A DNA stretch of 64,000 bases from Euwallacea fornicatus (taxonomy: Eukaryota > Arthropoda > Insecta > Coleoptera > Curculionidae), in the NCBI RefSeq assembly GCF_040115645.1, contig NC_089566.1:310001-374000 (forward strand), given 5' to 3'. Below are positions 21,927-32,917 of the stretch, in pieces. Both the position numbers and the translations under genes were made by a program. The notes below the pieces were generated by a model, which saw only the letters and a list, made by a program, of their open reading frames with translations, was not told where the DNA came from and did no database searches. Each line of letters starts with the position of its first letter. Within the stretch, counting starts at the first letter, position 1.

Positions 21927-23189
21927 GTGAGGAGGTTCCCGGTGAGCTGGTACCTGGTCAATGTCGTCCAATCGTACCTGCAAGAGCGCTTTTTAGTGCT
22001 GCCTAACGGGGAGGTTCGTGAGATGATGTGTGGCGTTCCACAGGGGTCTGTTCTGGGCCCTGTCTTGTGGAACCTATACTATGACGAGATCTTAACTGCG
22101 GGTTACCCAAAGCGCGTCACTCCGGTAGCGTACGCGGATGACCTGACGCTGGTGGTTGAGGCTCGGGATGAGGAAATCCTAGAGAGGAGGACCAGACGGG
22201 CCATGGAACTGGTCTCCGACACTTTTCGCGCTATGGGATTGCGCATGGCGACGGACAAGACGGAAATGGTGCTCCTGGCCGGAAGGAGGAAAGTGAGGAA
22301 CATAAGTGTGAGAGTGAATGAAGTGATGTACGAAAGCAAAGAATGCGTGAAGTACCTGGGTGTATGGTTCGGAAGGGACGCTCGCTTCGGCGCAGCGGAC
22401 AAGGTGGGTAGGATCGTCCAAAAGCTGGAAGGAATCTTGCCAAGAACGAATGGCCTATAGTATGAAAGGAGGAGGTTGATGGTGACGGCGGTATCGTCGG
22501 CCCTGCTGTACGCGGCTAAAGTCTGGCAAGCTGAACTGACGTATAGAAAGTACAACGGCATTCTGGAGCGGGCCAATCGGTCATTAGCTCTAAGGGTGTC
22601 AAGTGCTTACAGGACGGCGGCAGCTGCGGCGGTGTGAGCTCTAGCCAAGATACCACCAGTGAGACTGCGAGTGCTGGAGAGGTGTAGAATGTGGGAAGAA
22701 GGAGTAGAGTTTAAGGGAGTGATCAGGGAGTGGGTTTTGGAAGAGTGGCAGAAGGAATGGGAGAAGTGCGATAGGTGGGCGAAAGTGTTCATTCCCAACG
22801 TAAAGCAGTAGTGCATGAGTGAATGGACAAAGAGTGGATATGTGTTAGCGCAGGTATTCACCGGGCACGGAGTGTTTAGTAAGTACTTGCGCAGGATTGG
22901 AGTGGAAGGAAGCGACCGCTGCTGGTTCTGCGGGGATGATGAAGTAAGTCCGGTGAACACACCAGAACATGCAGTATGGGAGTGTCCAGAGTAGGAAAAC
23001 TATCGGATTGAGGCCAGGGCGAAAGGACTGATTTTAGACCGAAGCACGATAGGGCGTGAATTGTTAGAGAGCAAGGAGAAGTGGGATGCGTTTGAAAGAC
23101 TGATGGAAGCGATAGTGAACATGAAAATAGAGCATGAGAAGGAAAGGAAGAAGAACGGAGTGAGGACCCGTGGTCGTCCTCGTAGATAA
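21927..23189 (+). pseudogene. R1-like ORF2: reverse transcriptase C-terminus and CCHC-like end
   Basis: The reverse transcriptase part shows GVPQGSVLGPVLWN and the active-site YADDLTLVV (both aspartates present), then a thumb region with KYLGVWFGRD. The downstream part (~22630-23189) contains CWFCGDDEVSPVNTPEHAVWECPE, the cysteine/histidine cluster typical of R1-clade ORF2 C-termini, and ends RTRGRPRR. The N-terminal endonuclease and the first half of the reverse transcriptase are missing (5' truncation). Stops at 22458, 22636, 22809 and 22993 make it a pseudogene. Confidence 0.88.
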
Positions 23190-23391
23190 ATGTTTTTTTT
23201 TCTTTTTTGTGACGTCATATACGTGAATGTCCGTGCCTCGAAGCAATACCGAAAGGTAGTCCCGGGACAGATGAGCGGAGGTGGTTTTAGTGGGCAGGAA
23301 GCCGGCGTAATGGTCGGTTGAATCCCACACCACCCGACTGATGACCAAGCCGGGTGTCTTAAGAAGATTCCCACCTCCTTGCAAAAAAAAA
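21928..23391 (+). mobile_element. 5'-truncated R1-like non-LTR retrotransposon
   Basis: The insert ends in a short A-run (23383-23391). It is flanked by a near-perfect 12-bp duplication: GTTAGGTAAATG at 21916-21927 and GTTATGTAAATG at 23392-23403. It is more GC-rich than its surroundings. It lies inside the left arm of the family X element, whose arm becomes continuous with its partner when the insert is removed. The 3' UTR ends CCACCTCCTTGC, shared with the copy at 30440-31167. Confidence 0.92.
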
Positions 23392-23663
23392 GTTATGTAA
23401 ATGTAATTTGCAGTGTAGTTTAACAATAGATCATATTTTATATCCAAATCATGATAAATTTGCTATCTTATACAGGGTGTGCAATAATGAAAACTAATTA
23501 AATAAGAAATTTAAGTGGCTATAACTTCATTAGTTTAAATGCAATGCCACATTTTCTGATCTACCAGAATATATAATTTTTAGTTACATATCGAATGGTA
23601 CTAGGATGTTCACAGCTAAGTATTAGCGTTTTTTTAAATGGTATGATGTTTTTATATTTCCTT

Positions 23664-24030
23664 TTACACCAACTTCCAGTATTATTAGAAAAAGTCCCTT
23701 TAAATATTATAACCACCATGTGGCTTCAGTTGGATGGAGCTCCGCCTCATTATCATCGTGAAGTTCGGCAATTTTTAAATGTCAACTTTAAAAAAAGGCT
23801 GATTGAGAGAAATTAATTGCAAAATTGGCCCCCCAGATTACCGGACTTAACTCCTCTAGATTTCTTGATGTGCGGACACATAAAAGGAATTGTTGGCAAT
23901 ACACGACCGACAAGTCCACACGATATGAAAATACGTATAAGAGACGCGTTTGAGACTATTACTCCGCAAATGTTGTCCAGAGTTAGCAGTAATTTTGAGA
24001 AAGGAATTTGTAATTATCTAGAAATGGACA
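23664..24030 (+). pseudogene. Family X transposase C-terminal remnant
   Basis: The frame reads LPVLLEKVPLNIITTMWLQLDGAPPHYHREVRQFLN around the second aspartate, a TAA at ~23814, then NWPPRLPDLTPLDFLMCGHIKG with the third aspartate and a normal C-terminus (FEKGICNYLEMD). The first 60% of the protein has been deleted. It is the only coding content of this element. Confidence 0.85.
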
Positions 24031-24856
24031 GTTTTATTATTATGTTTTTGTTTTATGTTGTAGTTGATATGTAATTTAGAACTTTGAAGTAAAACGCACC
24101 AAATGGTGCAAAGAACAATTATTTAGTGTGTTCGGTAAAAATGCGAAGACTTAGCTGTGAACATCCTAGTACTATTCGATAGGTAACTCAAAATTACATT
24201 TACTGGTAATTTTGAAAATATGGCATTGCATTTAAACTAATGAAGTTATAACCATTTAAAATTCTTACATGATTAGTATTCATTTTTGCACAACCTGTAT
24301 AAAATAGCAAGTTTATCATGATTAGGATATAAAATATGATCTATTGTTGCACTACACTGCAAATTACACTTACATAATTTAAATACTTAAGTGTCTAAAA
24401 CATGAAAATTATATTAAATTTTGGTAAAATTTCAATTATTTAAAAAAACCTTAAGTGTTAGGCACTGTAAATCTTATTAAAATAGACACTTATTTTGATC
24501 GAAAAATTCAAAAATGTAATAAGATACAAGGAGTCACATTAAAAAAAAACACAACTTTGATACTTTTAGGGCTTTTGGGACACCCTGTATAATATGAAAA
24601 TAATTTTTAAAAATAGCCATAATAGACCTTCATATAGGTTACAATATTCTGTGCTGTATAGTGTAAATAACCCTGTGTAAGTTGCAAATCAATGAGGTAA
24701 ACATTTTTCCACAGCAACAAAACAATAACAAATATACTGGATGACAAAGTGAAGTAAATACTTATTTAAAATGAATTTTAGAATATAATTCTTGTGTGAA
24801 ATGTTCAGGAGAGAGAAGTAAATTATCGATCAAGTTTTCAGACAAATTGGTTGAGC

Positions 24857-25870
24857 ACAGCCGGATTACAGATCAATAATGTCTTGAACACACTCTGTTT
24901 CCAATAAACTCATTCACACGCCTGGGCATTGTTCCGATAAGACGGTCTATATCGTCTTGGGATATTTTATTCCAAGTTAGTTCTACCTGGTGCCTAAGTG
25001 CAGCCGGAGTTTGAGGGGGATGCGCTAATTTCAACAACCTCCACCCTATAGTGCCCCACACATTTTTTATAGGAGAAAGATCAGGTGATCTTCGTGGTCA
25101 ACATAATCGCATTATATGGTGTTAGTTCATGAGATCTAGGGTCACTCTAGCAACATGCGGTCTTGAGTTGTGTTGTTGAAAAATGTCATTCTGGATTGTC
25201 GTTAGGTATGGAACAACGTACGGCTCACTACTTCGTGAATATGGCGAAATGCGGTTATATTACCTCTAATGAAAACCAGAGCTGAGCTACTGCCAAGTGC
25301 TATTACACCCCACACCATTACCCCAACAGAGCCATAAACATGTCTCTCTATGTCAAACTGCGGATCGCGTCTTTCTTCTAGCGGTTACTCAACCTTTGCA
25401 GGACTGTCGTGCCTCTTTAAGCGGAAACGGGATTCGTCACTGCAAATTATTCCATTCTATTCTTAAACTCGTTCAAGTCTATGTCTCTGTTCCTACCATT
25501 GCAATTGCATGCGCCTATGCTAGGGAGTAGGAGGTAGCGCCCAAAGAGGACGAAAAGAAAGAAGACGAAAACTTCTAATTTGAAGATATACTGTACGATA
25601 TCATAAGCTGCCTTCCATATTCTTCATACCAACGATTAATACTGACTTAAGTTGTACTGAAGCGGCCTTTAGCAGCCAAAAATCTTTAAGTTTGTGTTGC
25701 CGACCTTCTTCGATCCATGTCTGATGATACCTCAGATTGGTATATAAGCGTCCGTATGTTTTTCTTGAAATTTATCTAATTGAAAAACCTGTTTCTCTTA
25801 AACCGACAATCCGTCTTTTCTCAAAACCACTTAGCTGAGGAATGCAACCATCTCTGCGCATACGAGACAT
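24857..25870 (-). pseudogene. Tc1/Tcb-like transposase pseudogene
   Basis: The minus-strand start is the ATG at 25870, giving MSRMRRDGCIPQLSGFEKRRIVGLRETG, an N-terminal helix like those of the Tcb-like copies elsewhere in the window. The C-terminus (24873-25061, GWRLLKLAHPPQTPAALRHQVELTWNKI) is well preserved. The centre is badly decayed; only scraps near the expected catalytic blocks are readable. No TIRs were found, so element limits are unknown. The plus-strand frame at 25297-25530 is a shadow. Confidence 0.8.
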
Positions 25871-26045
25871 AGTCGTTTTTAAAAAACAATATTTAATAAA
25901 ATTTTAACATTTATGGTTCAAATTACAAAGTAAACGAAATTTTTAAAAGAGCTTACAACAAAAGCCATCATAACTGAACAACAAATAAACTGCGCTGATA
26001 TAATTAAATATTTAATTATTGTATATTCAAGCTAAAATACATATA

Positions 26046-28083
26046 CAGGGTGGGACAACGAAAACGAAACGGTCCATGTTTTGGGTTCTTAATGTGGTTT
26101 AAAAAAAAATCGCTCGAACGCGTCAATTGATTTGTCGAGGGGGAAACCTTTTAGACTTATTTTTAAACCTCTATCTTTAACCCCTTGAGAAGGGTGCTAT
26201 TCACCCTTAAAATCTTAAACGGAAAGTGGCATTGAGTGACACCTTGTTTGAAAGGTCTTTCAATTCTCTTTTCAATTATGCCTACTTTTTGACATGAGGT
26301 ATCATTTTGACATTTTAAATTAGAAATTTTTCCGTTTTATTTACAAAGACCCTTGCAAAATCAGAAAAATCATTTAATACTTAGACTTTAGTATTACTTA
26401 ATTAAATGTTCAAACTACCCAACTGATAACCATGAATTGCTTAATATCTACTTCGTTGAAACTTAAACGCTTTTAAAATTAAATTGAGACAAACTGAAAA
26501 TTGTAACCTTAAGGCAATAAACTGAATTGGCGGAACATTTGCAAAGCAATATATTTTTATAAAAAATAGAATGTTCGTCTTATCTCTAAATTTAAAATCT
26601 ACATAAACAACAAAAAAATTTACAATGGTAGAATTAGGCGGTACGACTTTAGAGGATAGTAAGGCAGTGGTTTGTACTGTGTTTTCGGGATTATGCAAAA
26701 ATGGTTTACGATACAGCTGAAAGAGTTGAAATTATTGCAATATTCCATTCAAATAATGAGTCTGGGTACACATCAGCTGCGATTTTTAACCAACGGCATT
26801 CATACTAACACGTCAATCGAAGGTATGTCCTCGAACTACTGCAAAAATTTACCCAAACTGGTTCGGTACTTAACAAAAAGCGTGATATTGCAAATCCAGT
26901 AGTCAATGTAGCAGTGGAAGTAACTGTTATAGGTCACATGACTCAAGATCAAACTTTAAGTACCAGGAAGTTGAGTGATGTATCAGATGTTCCACGAACT
27001 AGCGTACGAAGAATATTAAAAAAAACATAAATGGAATCCATATAAAATTCAATTGGTGCAAGAGCTGAACGAGGATGACTTCGACAGGCGACTGCAATTC
27101 TGCGAAGTTATTAGCCACCAAGCAAATCAAGATCCTCATTTACTATTTAACATTTGCTTTTCCTCTTTTTTGTCAATGGAACTGTAAACCGTCACAACTG
27201 TCGTTACTGAAGTAATGTAAACCCAAGAATTTTTCACGAGACACACACGCAACATCCTAAAAAATTGAACATGTGGACTGGTATTTTCGGAGACCATCTC
27301 GTTGGACCCTTTTTTCTACCCGGCACCCTAAATGGAGAAATGTATTTGGGTCTATTACAAAATGCAATCGAACCTACCATTATTAAAATAATGAAAAACG
27401 ATGAGCGTTATTTACCAAACCGAATAATGTTCCAACAGGACAGCACTCCTCCGCATTATGCACATCAGGTGCGAATGTACTTAGACCAAGCATTTCCAGG
27501 AAGGTGGATTGGCAGAAGGGGTGCTATTGAATGGCCACCAAGATCTCCAGATTTATCTCCGTTAGATTTCTTTTTGTGGGGACACTTAAAATCTAAGATT
27601 TATGCTACCCAACCAACTTTCTTACAAGATTTACGGCAACGAATTATTAACGAGTGTCATCTTATAACACCAGAAATGCTCAATAATGTAAGAAATCGAT
27701 TTGAGGAGAACTTGTATCACTGCATGGAAGTTAATGGACAGCAGTTTCAACATTTATTAAACTAATTTTAATTGCAATCGTCTCTGTAAATAAAACGGAA
27801 AAATTTCTAATTTAAAATGTCAAAATGATACCTCATGTCAAAAAGTAGGCATCATTGAAAAGAGAATTGAAAAACCTTTCAAACAAGGTGTCACTCGACG
27901 CCACTTTCCATTTAAGTTTTAAGGGTGTATAGCACCCTGCTCAAGGGGTTAAAGATAGAGGTTTAAAAATAAGTCTAGAAGGTTTCCCCCTCGACAAATC
28001 AATTGACGCGTTCGAGCAATTTTTTTTAAAACCACACTAAGAACCCAAAACATGGACCGTTTCGTTTTCATTGGCCCACCCTG
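26046..28083 (+). mobile_element. DD41D-type transposon with ~310-bp TIRs
   Basis: TA at 26044-26045 and 28084-28085. The ends start CAGGGTGGGACAACGAAAAC and mirror at TTTTCATTGGCCCACCCTG. Both arms share AAACGGTCCATGTTTTGGGT, a GAGGGGGAAACCTT block and TTTGACATGAGGTATCATTT. The transposase is on the plus strand between them, with a well-preserved 3' half. Confidence 0.93.
26701..27765 (+). pseudogene. DD41D-type transposase pseudogene with intact C-terminal half
   Basis: ATG at 26701 opens MVYDTAERVEIIAIFHSNNE, the usual N-terminal helix. It carries TAA at ~26806, a frameshift near 27027 after the second helix-turn-helix (DVPRTSVRRILKK), and more breaks at 27160-27230 around the first aspartate. 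From 27265 the frame is open: MWTGIFGDHLVGPFFLPGTL, FQQDSTPPHYAHQVR (second D) and WPPRSPDLSPLDFFLWGHLKS (third D, 41 residues on), ending NGQQFQHLLN. Only the 3' 166 codons are uninterrupted. Confidence 0.9.
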
Positions 28084-28085
28084 TA

Positions 28086-28796
28086 TATTTAAAAAATGTT
28101 CCAAATAAAATTATAAATTTTCGACATTTTTCTTTGTTATTCAGTATATTTTCCAGTGTTTTTGTATTATGAATTTCCCCAACTCGAGACTGGAAAACCA
28201 CTTGAAATTCGAATCAAATAATTTCGTATTCGAATAAAGTCAAAATTGACAAGAACTTCATTCATTAGATATTAAGGATTGGAAATATTTTGCCATTTTG
28301 ACTCCTTCCGAATGCAAAATTGCTCCAATGGTATTTCAACAATGGAAGCGCAACCATCGAAAAACGATTTTCCTGATTCACTATCCTGAACTTTCTAATG
28401 ATTGTCAAAACGTTACTTTCAAACAGAAAAATTAGAGAGAAAGTGCGTAGTTTCAGACTGATCGTAAACAAGAAACGTACTTTACTAATGATTTTGTTAA
28501 TCCCAAAACAGTACAATACTAAAAGTCAAAATCAACACAGTAAAAAAACGCTTTTTCCAATTTTAGTAAAAGATTTGAGTAACATGAAACCCAAATACTG
28601 AAAATCTATCTAGAGTCTAAGACCGATTCCTAGTTCTTGAAATTATCCAAGAAAATAAATTTCAAGCGTCACTGCGTCATCGAGTTCGGCCGATCCAAAA
28701 GTAAAAATGTATTATTGTTCTATAATACTCTTTATACAGGGTTATCGACCCAACTCATTCAGTAAAAGTTTATTAAGATTATAAAAGTAATACGAA
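28086..28796. other. Non-coding interval
   Basis: No gene seen. A left-type terminus (TA|CAGGGTTATCG) begins at 28737, just before the I-like retroelement, with no partner found. Confidence 0.5.
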
Positions 28797-28797
28797 T

Positions 28798-29541
28798 TTG
28801 AAAATTGGAGTTAAATTAATTTCGAGCATCTTCTCGTTGTTGGATGGGATACCACAAGATTCAGTCCTTAGCCCAACCCTGTTCAATATCGCTGCCAATG
28901 ATATTTATAAAAACATTCCTATTCTTGTCAAACACTCCTTATATGCGGATAATTTGGTCATCTTCTGCTCTGGGAAAAACACAAATACAACTTGAAAATT
29001 AATCCAGAACACGATGAACAACTTACACACGTGGTCAGCTGCTTCTGGATTCAATTTTTCTGAGCACAAATCTAAAATCATAGTCTTTAAACGCAAAATA
29101 AATACATGTACACCCCATAAAACTTTGAAGGGCACTCCTTTGCAAGTTGTGTCAGAACACCCATTCCTGGGACTGACCTTTGATAGCAAAATCACTTGGA
29201 AGAAGCATATACAGCAAATTAAGACCAACTGCATTAAGCATATGAATATCCTGAAAACACTGTCAAACCAACACTGGGGATCAAATGAGTTAATGCTACT
29301 CCGTATCTGTAGAGCCCTCATACGTTCGAAATTGGACTATGGTGGATTTGGGTTTGCATGCTCTAGTGCGTCAAATCTAAAATTGTTGGACACAGTACAA
29401 AATTCTGCGATCAGGCTGGCTCTGGGTGCATTCAGGTCAAGCCCAGTTGAGTCTCTTGAGTTCGAAGCTCATGAAGTGCCGCTGAGACTTAGGAGAGCAA
29501 CTACTTTTGAATTACAATGCTCGCATTTCTACAAACATAAA
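28798..29541 (+). pseudogene. Reverse transcriptase C-terminal part (I-like element)
   Basis: LLDGIPQDSVLSPTLFNIAANDI matches the motif before the active site, which reads YADNLVIFCSG; the second aspartate of YADD is replaced by asparagine, so catalysis would be lost. A TGA near 28993 separates it from the thumb region (29014-29541: FLGLTFDSKITWKKHIQQIK and LLRICRALIRSKLDYG). PQDS instead of the usual PQGS is a second departure. Confidence 0.88.
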
Positions 29542-30439
29542 TAACCCTGTAACACAGATTTTAAACAAAACGAAGCAGCGGGACACCACCAGTATAAGGC
29601 CACCTCCTGTCTCGTACACCTTATATGAATTATTGAAGGACATGAATCATTTCCCAAACTACTACAACTACCCTACCATCTCACCACCATGGAACAGATC
29701 TCCAGCAATTTTTAATTAATCTCTTCAACATTTTTGCAGAGAAGACACACCGCCTTCAATTATTATACAAACATTTCATCATATCATGGACTTGATCTCA
29801 CCAGATACTACCGTATATGTGGATGCATCTAAGACTGAAGAGGGTGTGGGTTGGGCAGTTACGGGATCTCATGAGCTGCTGTTAAGTTCTCGACTACTGG
29901 ATTTTTGCAGCATATATTCTGGAGAGCTATTTGCAATTTACAGGGCTCTTAGTTTATTAGAGGGGAATGGTAGAACATTTGTGATCTGCACAGACTCATT
30001 AGCATCAGTTCAGTCAATCAAAAATCTTTATAGTTCCCATCCTTTGGTACAGAAGATACAAGACAGAATACAAGCTCTTAATTTAAACAAATGTAAAACC
30101 CATATTGTTGGGATCCCCTTGCATATAGGGATAGTGGGAAATGAGTATGCTGACAGGAATGCCGTATATGCTGCTCGATCCCACTCAGAGGTTGAAGAAA
30201 TTTACTTTCTCAATGACGTTAAAAGATACTACCAACAGAAGACTGAAAAAAAATGACAAATCATATGGACGCTATCTAAAAGAAAACTAGCACGTATAGC
30301 ACCCACGCTTCTGCCGATTAGACCAATTCAGCAATCTAGAAGGGATACCATAATAAGAAGAAGAATACGTATCGGTCACACAAGGCTCACCCATGCTTAT
30401 CTTATGAAGATAGATAATCCCACTAACTGTGACCTTTGT
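29507..30439 (+). pseudogene. Linker and RNase H domain (I-like element)
   Basis: The 29786-30256 frame carries an RNase H fold with its acidic residues in place: YVDAS, SGELFAIYRAL, ICTDSLAS and GNEYADR. The upstream 29507-29719 frame is the linker. After 30256 a stop interrupts, but LARIAPTLLPIRPIQQSRRD, RIGHTRLTHAYLM and NCDLC follow in frame, the approach to a C-terminal cysteine cluster, which is then cut by the R1-like insert at 30440. Confidence 0.88.
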
Positions 30440-31167
30440 GGTCCCGTGCGCAGCAGTCTTGGCACTGACCAAGATTCCGCCCATCAGACTGCGAGTGGAA
30501 GAGAGGAGAATGGTGTGGGAGAGGGGTAAAAGTTTTAGGAGGGAGGCCGCAGAGAGGGTGATGAGTGAGTGGGAGAGTGAGTGGGGTGTGTATGATGGAT
30601 GAGTGAAGGTCTTCGTTCCGAGCATTAGACGATGGGTCGAATGCGAATAGACGAAGACCGGGTACGAACTAACGCAGGTGTTTACCGGACACGGAGTGTT
30701 CGGGAAATACTTGCACAAAATAAAGGTTGAAGAGAGTGATGGCTGCTGGTTCTGCGAGGAGCCAGGAGTTGCGGACTCCCCAGAGCACACAATCTGGGGA
30801 TGTCCGGAGTGGGAGACCGATCGGACTGAGGCCAGGGGGGCGGGGCTCAACCTGGACCGAGGGACGATCGGCTCTGAACTCGTAGAGAGTGAGTATAAGT
30901 GGAGAGCGTTTGAGTGCATGGTCAAGAAGATCATGCGCAAGAAGATTGTGCGGGAACGGTACAGAAGGAGAAGGACGGAAGTATAGAGAGTAGCTCTTAC
31001 GACCTGGCGCCCCGAAGGAATGCCTACCAGGCGATACCGGAGCCACAAGAAGAGAGGGGGTAGTTTTAGTGGGTAGGCGGGCTCAAGCTCGAATCCCACA
31101 TTACCAGACCCCCGAGCGGTCGGGTGTCTTTTTGAAGATTTCCACCTCCTCAGGCACAAAAAAAAAA
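30440..31167 (+). mobile_element. Second 5'-truncated R1-like insertion (728 bp)
   Basis: Flanked by a perfect 13-bp duplication CTGTGACCTTTGT (30427-30439 and 31168-31180). It ends with an A-run at 31158-31167 and has the same CCACCTCCT 3' UTR end as 21928-23391. Its sequence is GC-rich and only the last ~180 codons of ORF2 are present. Confidence 0.95.
30462..30986 (+). pseudogene. R1-like ORF2 C-terminus (copy 2)
   Basis: The frame shares TKIPPIRLRVEER, QVFTGHGVFGKYL and CWFCEEPGVADSPEHTIWGCPEWE with copy 1. Two stops (~30600 and ~30649) precede the open stretch 30678-30986. The cysteine/histidine cluster is intact. A long frame on the other strand (30287-31297) has no domain features and is a shadow of this GC-rich insert. 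Confidence 0.88.
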
Positions 31168-31348
31168 CTGTGACCTTTGTAACATGCCAATTACAGTAAA
31201 ACATATAATGAAGGACTGCCCAAAATACAACAAGCATAAAGGATTCCACCAGATAAGTGAGGACCACTTGGAGCGATTGCACTTGACAGAAGTGCAAAGA
31301 AAAATAATTGAATACCTTAAATCAATAGAACTGTGCAATCACATCTAG
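31168..31348 (+). pseudogene. Resumed C-terminus of the I-like ORF2
   Basis: After the R1-like insert the host frame resumes: CDLCNMPITVKHIMKDCPKY completes the CX2C...HX4C cluster begun at 30430. It runs through LTEVQRKIIEYLKSIELCNHI to TAG at 31346. Confidence 0.88.
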
Positions 31349-31435
31349 TATACCTTATTTAATGTACACATAACCTAGGATAAGTGCCAATGACCTTAAT
31401 TGTTGAGGCACTATAATTTAAATTAAAAAAAAAAA

Positions 31436-32814
31436 TTTCGACGTATAAAATAATTTTTTTTTCAACTTCCTGTTACTTACGGTTAAACTGAAAATAGACG
31501 TCAACTTGCTTATTTCAAATGGAACTCCCAGTATATTATTTTTTTTTAGATTCTACATACTGTTTGAGACACGTTTAATCTATAATGTCCTATATTTAGC
31601 CTTTACCGTTTTTGAGATATTTGACCTTGAATTAAAAACGTGCCTCCGTAATGACCAATTTTGAAATTGTGAATCTCCGCAATTATCAGAGATATAATCT
31701 AGATATTTTGCAAAATGTCAATACATCATCATAAGTTCACACTTTCGCTATTTATTTGGCTTAGTATTATACAAGGTGTTCATAATTCAGGTAATAACAT
31801 TCACATATTTGAAGTTGTACAAGTGTATTTTTAAAAATAAAACACCCTGTAACTTTAAGGAATTTCGAGTAGAGGATGCAATTCTCTATCGAACTGTATC
31901 AGAGCTACCTAGACTAATTCCAAACCATTTTGGTAATAAATAAGTTTTATAAGATAAAGATAATACATATTCATACAGAGTTCACTAAAACCATTCGGAC
32001 AAAAAGAAATTTATTGCCTCACTAAGGGCAAAGGAAAAAGACTCAAAATCCACGGAGTCCAGATGTTATTACTGGAATTGTATTAAAAGACACCTGAAAC
32101 ATATTTTACGTTAGATCGACTTATAAATTCTGTCTTTAAAATTTTACTTTACATCCCCGTACGTCTGACGGTTTACGTTACTGAAATGTAGCAGAGATCT
32201 TTAACAGTTATCAGGACAAATCTTGGTAGTGAGAGACACCGAATGTATCAACGGGTGGGCTGGAAATCGCTCCCTGAGGCATGCGGTAAAGCTTTGCTTA
32301 AAGAACTACTTCTACATTTGGATTACCAGAGATACCTATCAGTGATAACAATGCTTAATTCACATGAGTGGCAATAGAATAACTAATCTATTATTTGATA
32401 ATCCACTATACAATTTTTTAATATCATGCTAAATCCAATCAGTGAAGAGGAAGACAATACCAAGACTAGATTGATTCGGCTCTTGTTCTTCTACGAATTT
32501 TCCTTATTAGTCTACATGCAGTAAGTTCAAAAAGACTAAAATATAAATGACGTGGCATTCTAACCTCATGCTCTAAGTCGTTTTGTATTTCGCGGAAAAT
32601 CATTTCATCGTTAATCCTTTAGAGAAAATGTGGAAAAAATTGCAACGGTAAAAGTTTCCACAGGTTAAAACTCCAAGGAAATTACTAGTAAATGTTTTCT
32701 ATCAAGATTTGAAATGTCTGAGACCCAAATTACAGTAAAGCAGACGCTCGAAAACGTAAACACCCGTTGATGGAAATATTTCGTTAAGGTAAACACAAAA
32801 TGCGAACCCGTAGC
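31436..32814. other. Non-coding interval
   Basis: About 1.4 kb without a recognisable gene. Two facing transposon-like ends (CAAGGTGTT at 31772 and AACACCCTG ending 31849) lie 78 bp apart and could mark a tiny derivative. Parts of 32600-32814 may belong to the Jerky-type gene below but are unreadable. Confidence 0.45.
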
Positions 32815-32917
32815 TCCATTAATTCAACTTATCGACCAAAACGTAAAAATACTCGACTAACTATACTACTTAAAATTTCTGTTTTCCTCTGTTCTATCAA
32901 AGACTCTTAAAAATGTA

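Larger units (their letters stand above)
21592..24675 (+). mobile_element. Family X DD41D-type element with concentric ends, split by an R1-like insertion
   Basis: The outer ends CAGGGTTATTCAC (21592, after TA) and GTAAATAACCCTG (24675, followed by TG where TA is expected) pair. Inside, a second pair (21716 and 24587) and a third pair (23473 and 24297) of TA-flanked CAGGG termini lie in matching positions on both arms. The arms total ~620 bp each once the retroelement 21928-23391 is removed. A second, half copy at 47205-47844 has the same three ends, so the layout is a property of the family. The transposase remnant is at 23664-24030. Confidence 0.85.
28797..31435 (+). mobile_element. I/Jockey-group non-LTR retrotransposon with RNase H, 5'-truncated, split by an R1-like insert
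   Basis: It contains the end of a reverse transcriptase, an RNase H domain and a C-terminal cysteine cluster, followed by a 3' UTR and an A-run at 31425-31435. Presence of RNase H points to the I-like side of the non-LTR tree. The R1-like copy at 30440-31167 interrupts the cysteine cluster, and the frame resumes at 31168. A clear duplication flanking the whole element was not found. Confidence 0.85.

Noticed and set aside
22103..22576. 157-codon minus-strand frame
   Set aside because: Antisense to the R1-like reverse transcriptase, which has clear motifs in the other direction.
21592..24675. Three separate nested MITEs, each inserted in the centre of the previous one
   Set aside because: The same three ends at the same spacing occur in the independent copy at 47205-47844, so a family-level TIR structure is the better reading, although old nesting before amplification remains possible.
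30287..31297. 336-codon open frame on the minus strand
   Set aside because: It overlaps the R1-like insert and its host on the opposite strand, crosses the insertion boundary and shows no domain; it is a shadow of GC-rich coding sequence.
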